In this document: piece after piece, positions 46,647-54,300 of the stretch
Layout: every line of letters starts with the position of its first letter
Numbering within the stretch: the first letter of the stretch is position 1
The notes under the pieces: model-generated
What the model was told of the DNA's origin: nothing
Database searches by the model: none
What the model saw: only the letters and a program-made list of their open reading frames with translations
Program-made: the position numbers and the translations under genes
Source of the DNA: a virus
Strand: one strand, 5' to 3'
Virus record (IMG/VR): IMGVR_UViG_3300030060_002342
Coordinates: 1 to 64,000 of that record
DNA length: 64,000 bases

Positions 46647-47428
46647 AAGGTAAGTCAGTAATATTTGTTGGCAACTCTGTAGAAATGATGAATTACAATA
46701 ATGCAAAGTTTATAGACGGCTTTGATATTGTTGTTAGATTTGGTGCAGCTATAGAAGCTAACAAAGCACATAGAAAGTTAGTAGGTAATAAGACTGATAT
46801 ATGGATCACAGGTCAGTTTAGATCACCTGCTTATACTAGACTAAAAGAAGAGTTTAATACTGGTAGATATAAAGATACTAAAATACTAGTTAATAGATGT
46901 AGAGGTAATTTTAAATTAAAGAGCTGGATATTAGAAGATCGTTTACCAAAAGGTATGAAGTACGATCAAATGTATACTGATAAAGAAATTATAGATATAA
47001 TGAAGAATAGGTTTAACAAAGATATGTTAGACCCAAATGAATGTAGACCTAGCGCTGGCTTTATAAGTTTACTATGGTTTATGGAACAAATAAAAACATA
47101 TAGTAGTATACACCTTATAGGCTTTGATTTTTTTACTAAACAAGTTGATATAAAAGTTAGGGATAAGAAAGGTAGACAGAGTAATTGTAAGCCACATAGT
47201 TGGCATCTACCTTGTTATGTATTAGATAGGTCGGCTCACGATTCTAATATGGAAAGAAATTATGTTGTGAATTTATGTAAGAAAAAGCTAGTAACTTGGT
47301 ATGTACTAACTAATTTAGATAAGCAGCAGATAAAATATACAGGTTGGATGGGTAACGCAAAGTTAGTTAAATCAAAACCTAAATTTACTAAGACATCAAA
47401 GATAGTTCCTCAATCAGAACAAGATTAG
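46619..47428 (+). CDS. GT29-like CMP-sugar (sialyl/Kdo) transferase
   Basis: 269 residues. SVIFVGNSVEMMNYNN and IDGFDIVVRFG correspond to sialylmotif L (V-G-N-S...D-x-V-I-R), RPSAGFISLLWFMEQIK with IHLIGFDFF to sialylmotif S, and SAHDSNMERNYVVNL to the C-terminal His/Glu motif. GT29 enzymes use CMP-activated acidic sugars, including CMP-Kdo in plant relatives. Encoded after KdsA/KdsB, it is the natural user of phage-made CMP-Kdo. Its stop codon overlaps the stop of the convergent gene at 47425. Confidence 0.7.
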   Translation: MVESIREFVKGKSVIFVGNSVEMMNYNNAKFIDGFDIVVRFGAAIEANKAHRKLVGNKTDIWITGQFRSPAYTRLKEEFNTGRYKDTKILVNRCRGNFKLKSWILEDRLPKGMKYDQMYTDKEIIDIMKNRFNKDMLDPNECRPSAGFISLLWFMEQIKTYSSIHLIGFDFFTKQVDIKVRDKKGRQSNCKPHSWHLPCYVLDRSAHDSNMERNYVVNLCKKKLVTWYVLTNLDKQQIKYTGWMGNAKLVKSKPKFTKTSKIVPQSEQD

Positions 47429-47868
47429 CACTTCCATCTTCTTCGTGCAGCTTTACCTCTTTCACCGGTCCAGCCTTTTGATCTTGCACAAAAAGATTTT
47501 CTACGTTTAGCAGCTTTACTACCAGGTTTAACCTTACCAGTAACAGCTGTTTTTAATTTACTACCTGGATTTTTTCTTTTATAATCAGCTACACCAGCAG
47601 CTGTCATACCAGCACCTTCTTCTACAGTTCTAAAGTTTCTACCTTTACCTTTAGTAGTTTTTCTAGGTTCATTACTTTTTTTAGCAGGTGATTTAGGATA
47701 TGGAGCAGCACCTATTTTTTTAGGTCCTATAATACCACAACCACAGTGTTTTAGTGGTGATTGAACATTATCAAAACCACTATATCCACACTCTGGACAC
47801 GTTGAACTTTTTGCTTTTAATCTTTGTAACCAAGTCATATTATTCTCCACATTTTTTACTAGGATCAT
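47425..47868 (-). CDS. Basic SPxK protein with zinc-ribbon start
   Basis: 147 residues; a later ATG (MTWLQRLKAKSSTCPECGYS) is equally likely. A Cys4 zinc ribbon is visible (CPECGYSGF, then KHCGCG). SP-x-K motifs VQSPLKH and PKSPAKKSNE follow, and the C-terminus is basic (KAAKRRKSFCARSKGWTGER). The protein probably binds DNA or another virion component. It overlaps the next basic gene by 29 bp and is last in the leftward block, meeting the plus-strand genes stop to stop. Confidence 0.6.
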   Translation of the reverse strand: MILVKNVENNMTWLQRLKAKSSTCPECGYSGFDNVQSPLKHCGCGIIGPKKIGAAPYPKSPAKKSNEPRKTTKGKGRNFRTVEEGAGMTAAGVADYKRKNPGSKLKTAVTGKVKPGSKAAKRRKSFCARSKGWTGERGKAARRRWKC

Positions 47869-48205
47869 CTACTCTTCTCCAGTCTTCTTTTTGAAACCAG
47901 TCACGTAATGTAGCACCTTTTTTTCTAGCACCTTTTACGTTTGTTTTAGATGATCTTCTATATTTACCACTAGCTCCTGCTGATTTTTTAGCGTTAACTA
48001 ATTGTTTTCTTTTTTCTGGTGACATACTTCTTATCTTTGCCGCAGGTAAACAAGTTTTAGTAGTACCACCACCTTTTTGTTTCTTTTTAGCTGGTGAGTT
48101 CTTTTTACAACTACCTTTACTATATGCAGCCTTACCTGGAACAGGTGAATAACCTGGCCAACATCTCTTTAATAAAGGTGAAGAAAAAGGTTGTTTGTAA
48201 CTCAT
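47840..48205 (-). CDS. Basic SPxK protein
   Basis: The start is set at ATG ending 48205 (MSYKQPFSSPLLKRCWPGYS), because the GTG-initiated extension overlaps the next gene. 121 residues with SSPLLKR, YSPVPGK, KNSPAKKKQ and a basic end (KGARKKGATLRDWFQKED). It contains Cys residues in CWPGYSPVPGK and KTCLPAAK. Same style as its neighbours and as 22489-23271; DNA condensation or virion packing is inferred. Confidence 0.6.
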   Translation of the reverse strand: MSYKQPFSSPLLKRCWPGYSPVPGKAAYSKGSCKKNSPAKKKQKGGGTTKTCLPAAKIRSMSPEKRKQLVNAKKSAGASGKYRRSSKTNVKGARKKGATLRDWFQKEDWRRVDDPSKKCGE

Positions 48206-48206
48206 A

Positions 48207-48374
48207 TTATTTCTTTTTACCGCCTCCGTAATTACCAGGACCACCAGCTTTTGTACATCTTACACCCCATCCAGAAGCATAAGCACTAGGCCAAACTTTA
48301 AATTTACGTTTTGCCGCAGCTTTACAAGCAGCGCTAATCTTTTTTAAAGGCGAAGTTTTCATTGTATCTTTCAT
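48207..48374 (-). CDS. Small basic SPLK protein
   Basis: 55 residues from the ATG ending 48374 (MKDTMKTSPLKKISAACKAA), with KRKFKVWPSAYASGWGVRCT and a Gly/Lys tail (GGPGNYGGGKKK). The SPLKK motif ties it to the neighbouring basic proteins. Stop-to-start spacing with the next gene is 1 bp. Two Cys could bind metal or form a disulfide. Confidence 0.55.
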   Translation of the reverse strand: MKDTMKTSPLKKISAACKAAAKRKFKVWPSAYASGWGVRCTKAGGPGNYGGGKKK

Positions 48375-48375
48375 A

Positions 48376-48786
48376 TCAATTCTTTTTTCTAGGATTAACT
48401 GGCGTTGGTGGTGTAACTACTGAGCCAGATGGTTTTACTGTTTGTGTATTTACTGGTGTATTATTACTAGTATTACTATTACCAATAGGTTTATAATTAC
48501 TATTACCATAAACAGGTTTATACCTATGTGGATTATAATAAAAAGTATTATGTCCATATCCTATAGGGTATCTATTTGTTGGATAGGTATTATAGTTATA
48601 AATAGGTCTTATAACATCTATAGGTAACTTTAATGTATCACCTTCAGCTGTAACAGCTAATACAGATGTTATTTTCATGTGAGGTTGTTTATAAACAGTA
48701 CAACTAGTAAACATAGCTATGAGTATTATCAATAATAATATTGATACTGATATTGCTCTACCTTTATCTCTTTGTGAATCTGTCAT
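48376..48786 (-). CDS. Small lipoprotein-like envelope protein
   Basis: 136 residues. A basic N-terminus (MTDSQRDKGRAISVS) precedes a membrane segment ILLLIILIAMFTSC whose final Cys fits a lipobox (F-T-S-C). The mature part is Tyr/Asn/Pro-rich (YNYNTYPTNRYPIGYGHNTF) with a low-complexity end. It overlaps the M15 peptidase start by 4 bp, suggesting a spanin-like or outer-membrane lipoprotein role in lysis. No strong family match. Confidence 0.6.
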   Translation of the reverse strand: MTDSQRDKGRAISVSILLLIILIAMFTSCTVYKQPHMKITSVLAVTAEGDTLKLPIDVIRPIYNYNTYPTNRYPIGYGHNTFYYNPHRYKPVYGNSNYKPIGNSNTSNNTPVNTQTVKPSGSVVTPPTPVNPRKKN

Positions 48787-49241
48787 ATTACCATGTATTT
48801 TGTTTTACCACCTTCGCGGTAAGCTTTCAAACATCTATTTCTATTTGCTTCAGGATTTACATAACTTACATGAACCCAATCAGGATTTTTATCGTCACCA
48901 AATTCCCATATCATCTGATCGTAATCTAAGTTTTCTTTTATAAACTTATACATATCAGCATTAGACATGTTACCCATAGTATCATCAATATCCATTGCTT
49001 GTCCGTGACAATGCTGTGATTTTGACGATCCACCAATAGCTTTATTAAGTTCAGGTCCACGATAAAACGAATTAATCTTTATAGGACCACCCACGTGCAT
49101 TCTAAGAGGTTCAAATACTTTTTCTGCGATAAGCTTCATGTTTAATAAATGAGCATCAGAGGGATCATTTTTTAAACCTAGCCTTATAGCTGTTATACTG
49201 TATACACCTTCCTTGTAACTAACGTGTTTACTTATTTTCAC
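48783..49241 (-). CDS. M15-type peptidase, likely endolysin
   Basis: 152 residues, starting with GTG (gtgaaa). SSKSQHCHGQAMDIDDTMGN (about residue 78) holds the His and Asp zinc ligands, and DWVHVSYVNPEANR the second His, as in peptidase_M15_3 (D-Ala-D-Ala carboxypeptidase-like) endolysins. It would cut peptide cross-links in peptidoglycan. The GTG overlaps the TGA of the small upstream gene (GTGA), so translation is coupled. No signal peptide, so it needs a holin or other pore. Confidence 0.82.
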   Translation of the reverse strand: MKISKHVSYKEGVYSITAIRLGLKNDPSDAHLLNMKLIAEKVFEPLRMHVGGPIKINSFYRGPELNKAIGGSSKSQHCHGQAMDIDDTMGNMSNADMYKFIKENLDYDQMIWEFGDDKNPDWVHVSYVNPEANRNRCLKAYREGGKTKYMVI

Positions 49242-49378
49242 TTCTTAATAATTTTCTTTATTTCTTTAGCTTTACTTTTAATTTCTTTAGCTTTAGCTAA
49301 GATAATATCATCTACAGTGGTTTTACTCCATAGTAATACCCACATATCTTTCCAATATTCTTTTGTTAATTTCCACAT
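49238..49378 (-). CDS. Small charged helical peptide upstream of endolysin
   Basis: 46 residues from ATG ending 49378 (MWKLTKEYWKDMWVLLWSKT), ending in Lys-rich AKAKEIKSKAKEIKKIIKK. An amphipathic Trp-rich N-terminus plus a basic coiled tail is reminiscent of small membrane-active lysis peptides. Its TGA is shared with the GTG start of the endolysin gene. Function not established. Confidence 0.5.
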   Translation of the reverse strand: MWKLTKEYWKDMWVLLWSKTTVDDIILAKAKEIKSKAKEIKKIIKK

Positions 49379-49424
49379 AATTAATTATTTACAAATACAT
49401 ATTTCACAAAATGGACACATAGTT

Positions 49425-49835
49425 TTAAAATTTAGAAGCCTGATTGACTTCGTTAATACTTTCTTGAATTTCTTCTAAGCCTACAGGTAATTCAAGGTCT
49501 AAGCCTGCTTTAAAAACTGTTTCTTTTATACCACCTTTAAATACTATAATTGTAGGTGCCATACGGACTCTATACTTTTTTTTAGCTTCTGGTGCTTTTG
49601 CTATATCAACCCTGTAATATGTAACATCTTTTAGTTTATTCCACTCAGCAAAACAATTTATATCATTAAACTTAGCCCAAAACTCTACTACAACAGGTTT
49701 ACTGTCATCATCACCAAATGCTTTGTGTTCTTTAATTTTTTCTTCAAAGTTTGAATCATCTATCCAATATTCGTCTGGTACATCTACTTGTGAGAACGAT
49801 ATAAATGGAATTAAAATTAAAATTAAGTACTTCAT
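49425..49835 (-). CDS. Secreted thioredoxin-fold protein without CxxC
   Basis: 136 residues with a signal peptide (MKYLILILIPFISFSQ). VVVEFWAKFNDINCFAEWNK sits where thioredoxins have W-C-x-x-C; only one Cys remains. The cis-Pro segment VRMAPTIIVFKGG is present. It should fold as thioredoxin but probably cannot do dithiol exchange alone. Its location between the membrane protein and lysis genes suggests an envelope role. It shares one base with the next gene. Confidence 0.7.
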   Translation of the reverse strand: MKYLILILIPFISFSQVDVPDEYWIDDSNFEEKIKEHKAFGDDDSKPVVVEFWAKFNDINCFAEWNKLKDVTYYRVDIAKAPEAKKKYRVRMAPTIIVFKGGIKETVFKAGLDLELPVGLEEIQESINEVNQASKF

Positions 49836-50155
49836 TATCTTTGTTTTTGTAATTCGTAAAGTCTTTCGTCAATTTTTTCAAGACTTTCTTTTATTTCTTC
49901 TACGTCATCTTGAGTGTCCATTATGGTCTGGCGTATCAACTCGTCTTTTAGATCATACTCTACTCTATCAATAACAGGTGCTGGTAGTTTCTTAGCTTCT
50001 TCTATATCTGCTTTCAATGTAAACCAAACACCAGCCAAAGATATAATACCAAATATCAATGCACCTATTGTTTTTAATGATAAAGCAAAGTCTGGTTTGC
50101 CATCTCCATCAATATCTAATCCTATTTTGTGGTTTTCGTTTAGTTCTTTTGCCAT
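49835..50155 (-). CDS. Membrane protein with Ca-loop and coiled coil
   Basis: The start is set at ATG ending 50155 (MAKELNENHKIGLDIDGDGK). The longer ORF to 50245 overlaps the beta-barrel gene. 106 residues: an EF-hand/dockerin-like loop DIDGDGKPDF (about residues 14-23), one membrane segment (IGALIFGIISLAGVWFTL), then a coiled-coil tail (DDVEEIKESLEKIDERLYEL). This architecture fits a holin or spanin-like envelope protein. I recall a similar protein in crAss-like phages. The Ca loop in the cytosolic or periplasmic tip is unusual. Confidence 0.65.
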   Translation of the reverse strand: MAKELNENHKIGLDIDGDGKPDFALSLKTIGALIFGIISLAGVWFTLKADIEEAKKLPAPVIDRVEYDLKDELIRQTIMDTQDDVEEIKESLEKIDERLYELQKQR

Positions 50156-50156
50156 G

Positions 50157-51335
50157 TTATCTGAATGTGTAGTTAATTCCAAAGTTTGAGTTAAACATTT
50201 CTGTGTCCCAGAATTTAGTATATTCGCCTTCAATAAACAAACCAATTGATTTGCTAACTTTAACTCCTAATACCAAACCAGCTTGGTAATCACTCCATTG
50301 TTCACCATCTAATGTATCATTATGTCCACCTTTACCCCAGCTGTTTCTATGTAAATAGCTGAAATCTTCATTACCCTGTACATATTTATGATAAGGTAAT
50401 ATCCAGCTACCATAAGCATGAAGCCAGAAGTTGTTTTTGTAATGGTAAAAGTCCATACCGATGATAGGTGCAACTTCACCAAAAGCATCTAGATCAGCCC
50501 AAGCTTCTCTATTATATCGATTTAACAAGCCAGGCATTATCCTGTCTCTAAAATCTGCATCAGTATAAGCTACAATATCTCCTTGTTCATTAACCCAATA
50601 CCAATCATATGTTGCATTACCATACTCATCATTTTGTGAGTAATATACATCATCGTAACCATATTCAAAACCTAGAGTATACCATGGGTTTACAGCGTTA
50701 CCATCTTCGTCCATTTCATTTAACCATATCTCTACTGGATTATATCCATAAGGACGTTGATGAGTTCTATATATTGCACCTGCAGATATACTAAACTTCT
50801 TACCTATAGGTAACCTGGCTCTTAATTCACCAGATATATATTGAAAATCTATTTTACCTGTTTCTCTTGCTTCAAACTTAGCTATGTGATAGTCGCCAGT
50901 ATGTCTAACAAATAATCTTTTGTTATCAAACTGTGCGCCGTTAAATCTTTCTTTTTCCCAATGTAGTAAATATTCTAGCCCTTGTACAGCTGACGTTGGT
51001 GCTGACAAACCTATTTGTCTTTCTACTTGCTGATCACCTGTCCAAAAATTACCAGGTTTTATTTCATAATCAAATCTAGCTAGTTTACGTATACCAAAAC
51101 CATATCTATAATTAAATGGATGGTAATTAGCTCTATCCTCTACTTGAGGTATGCCATAAAAATCTTCTGGGTCTGTACGTATGAAATAGTTTGGTTGTAC
51201 TAGTCTGGAGTTTTCGATATTACCAGCAGCATAAAAAGTACCGTACTTAAGAAAGTCTTTGTATAATTCTTTAAAAAATTGTGCTTCAGCATTGCTAGAA
51301 ATTAACAATGCTACAATTAATAGTAGTTTTTTCAT
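50157..51335 (-). CDS. Secreted beta-barrel-like outer membrane protein
   Basis: 392 residues. A signal peptide (MKKLLLIVALLISSNAEAQ) precedes many alternating strands rich in Tyr, Trp and Gly (WYTLGFEYGYDDVYYSQNDE), and the last strand SNFGINYTFR ends close to an aromatic residue as in outer membrane barrels recognised by Bam. No enzyme motif. A phage-encoded outer membrane protein could block superinfection, help release progeny, or change the cell surface. It is encoded just before the lysis-type genes and just after the giant internal virion protein in the leftward order. Confidence 0.7.
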   Translation of the reverse strand: MKKLLLIVALLISSNAEAQFFKELYKDFLKYGTFYAAGNIENSRLVQPNYFIRTDPEDFYGIPQVEDRANYHPFNYRYGFGIRKLARFDYEIKPGNFWTGDQQVERQIGLSAPTSAVQGLEYLLHWEKERFNGAQFDNKRLFVRHTGDYHIAKFEARETGKIDFQYISGELRARLPIGKKFSISAGAIYRTHQRPYGYNPVEIWLNEMDEDGNAVNPWYTLGFEYGYDDVYYSQNDEYGNATYDWYWVNEQGDIVAYTDADFRDRIMPGLLNRYNREAWADLDAFGEVAPIIGMDFYHYKNNFWLHAYGSWILPYHKYVQGNEDFSYLHRNSWGKGGHNDTLDGEQWSDYQAGLVLGVKVSKSIGLFIEGEYTKFWDTEMFNSNFGINYTFR

Positions 51336-51360
51336 AGTAGAGTGGTTTATTCTTTAATTA

Positions 51361-54300
51361 TTACTCGTTTTCTCTCTTTTTTAATCTTTCAATTTCGTTT
51401 CTTATAAATTCGTTTCTTTCTTTTATTGAAAGACTTTTGTAATAGTTGTATACGTTGTCAGGCATTCTTTCTTCTATAATCTTCTTCTGTGCGTTAAATG
51501 TACTTACAGTCTCTTTTCTTTTCTTAATACCCTCTTGTTTTCTTCTTTCTTTTGCTTGATCTTTTATTAAGTCATGCTCAGGGAAAGGTTCAACACCTAC
51601 ATCCCAGCTACTCCAGCCCATAGCCATAGCAACTCTTTGCCATGCTCTATGTCTTGAATCTAATGCAGCGTATGTATTTGTTAATATGTTAACAGCTCTT
51701 TGCATAGGTATATTTGTTGTACCTTCAACCATACTACCTATAACACTGTATATAGGTGAATCTAAATTAAATCCTCTTGCAGCAATAACATCTTTTTCAT
51801 ATGTCATTGTTTTATGTGATGAGTACATCTTTCTTATTTTAGAGCCTAATGGTGGAGATAAGTTAATAGCTTCAATTATAGTATACGCATGATCAGTACC
51901 CCAAGATTTATCTTCTTGCTTTTTGTAAGTCATTAATATATTTTTAACTGTAGATACAACAGCACCAGGTAAACCAGATCCTCTTAATATAGTATCTGTC
52001 ATGTTGTTTATAACTCTAACCTTTTTACCCATAATTCTATTTGCTTCTCTTTCTTCATCTTCTTCTTCATCACCGTGCATTCCTGGTAGTAAAGCAAATA
52101 AAGCATTTTGCATAGCTGTAAATATAAAGTTTTGTACAGCTCCATAATATATTATTTTACTAATATGTGTTTTAGGATCACCTCTTCTGTTAATTAAATC
52201 TCTTGCAGCTTTTTTCATTAACCTGTTATACTGGAAAGGTGTATTCTGCCAAGCAAATAAAAATCTACCCATTGGACTAGCTTGTATTGCTGATATTAAA
52301 GATGGATCAGATGATTGCTGTGTTTCTTCAGATATTTTAGAAAAGTCTTCAAATGCTCTTTTAGTAGCATCTTCTTGTGTATAACCTTCTTTAATATATT
52401 TATTTACTCTATTACGATACATTGATGCACCACCTAATGATATTGCTAAACTATCAACTATTCTTGTCGGTGTAAAACCTATTGATAATAGTTTGTTAAT
52501 AACACCTTTCACACCACCTTTTTTAGCTGCAGCTGCCATTTCAGCTTCTTGTACGTTTATTTCTAAACCACCTCTTCTTTGTTTTAATTTAGGTGAATTA
52601 AATATCATACTAAAGTCTTTCCAAAACTGAGGTTGATTAGCAAATGCTTTAGCAGCAGCTAGTGGATTGTTATCTGACCAGTTTAAAAAGTTAACTGTAG
52701 ATAAAGACTGTAATGTTGCTGATCTAAAGTTAAAGAACATAGTAGCACCAACAGAAGCATTGATCCAGTCTTGAAACTCATTCATTAATCTATTGCTACC
52801 AAAGTTTCTATTTCTACCAGACTTCATTCTAAATAAAGAATCTTCTATAGCATCTCTTATAGGTTTACCATATAAAGCTTCTATTTTATTTAAATTATCT
52901 TTATCAAATATTATGTCAGCGTTCATTTCAAACTGAGCTAAATATTGTTTTCTACCTATCTTACCTGTTATAGCTTGTAAATCTGTAAGTATAGTTTCTG
53001 CTACCCAGCTATTACCAGGCTCTACATAATTACTTGTTTTAACTATAGGTATTATGCTTTCCGCAAACAACTGTAAGTTAGGATTATTTTCCATAACTTT
53101 ATTTACAGCTGCTAAATCTCTAGCTGCTATTCCTGGTATCTTATGACCAGCTTTGTTCCATAAATATATTCTTACAGCTTGTTCATGTGTTAATACACTA
53201 CCTGGTATTTCTTTGTTTAATATTTCTTTAACGTCAGGGTATAATTTCTTTAACGCTCTATAGTCTTCTGTTATTTTTTGTTTAGCTACGTTCATAGCAT
53301 CTATACCTCTTTGATATGGTTTCATTAAGTTATCATTAAACCATTGCATATCAAGATCACCTTGCTTGCCTTTACCTAAAAAGTTATACATAAGACCCAT
53401 AAAGTCCTCTGCACTTGGTGGTAAATAAAAAGTAAACTGACCTGTTTGTGCGCCTTTTATTCTAGCAACAGCATCTGAATATCTAGCTTCCGATACAACA
53501 CCTTTATCTCTTTGTATCATATCGTTAAAGTCTTTAGACATTTTATCTACTTTACTAAACATTACTTGTTGCACATCAGACTTCACGTCTACAACATCTA
53601 AAACTGTTTTAACAGCATTAACATTACCTAGCGCATCATCAGCAAATAAAAAGTCATTATAACCTTCAGCTGCTTTTCTTACTATAAAATCTGCTTTAGC
53701 TAATGGGCTACCGTCTTCTAAACCTGTTATGTTTTCTAACGGTATGTTTAAGCCTACACTCTTTAAAAACTTTTGTATTGCAGGTGCAGCAGCCGCTGGT
53801 CTAGCAGTTAGTATAAACATGTCTTTGCTACCAAACTTCTTTTGTAACTCTAGTGCTCTTTTTAAGAAAGGTCCAGGTTTACCGTCTTTAACATCATTGA
53901 ACTCGTTAAAATCAAACTTAGCACCTTGTTCTTCTAGTATGCCAGCGTCTGTAGCAAATTTAGCTGGTGTTATTTTAGTTACTTTACCATCAGGCATTGT
54001 AACTATAATTTTAGAATCACTAGTAGCAAGTGTATCATCAAAGTCTAAAACACTAATACCTTTTCTTGTTTTTGATTTTTTCTTAGCTAACTCTAAAGCT
54101 TTATCAACTAAGTTTAACTTATCTATTATCTCTTGCTGTGATAAGTTTTTGCTATACATCACACCTGTATCTTGTAATGCTTTTAAATTATTTTTTTGTG
54201 CAGCTTCAAAAGCTTTTTTATTTTTTACTATTTCAGGACCTACTACTTTACCTGTTGAAAGTTGTTTTAGTTTTACGTTAAACTTGCCTATTGTAAATGG

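Noticed and set aside
49385-49420. 11-codon Cys-rich ORF after the thioredoxin-like gene
   Set aside because: Too short to support as a gene without conservation data; noted under the thioredoxin finding.
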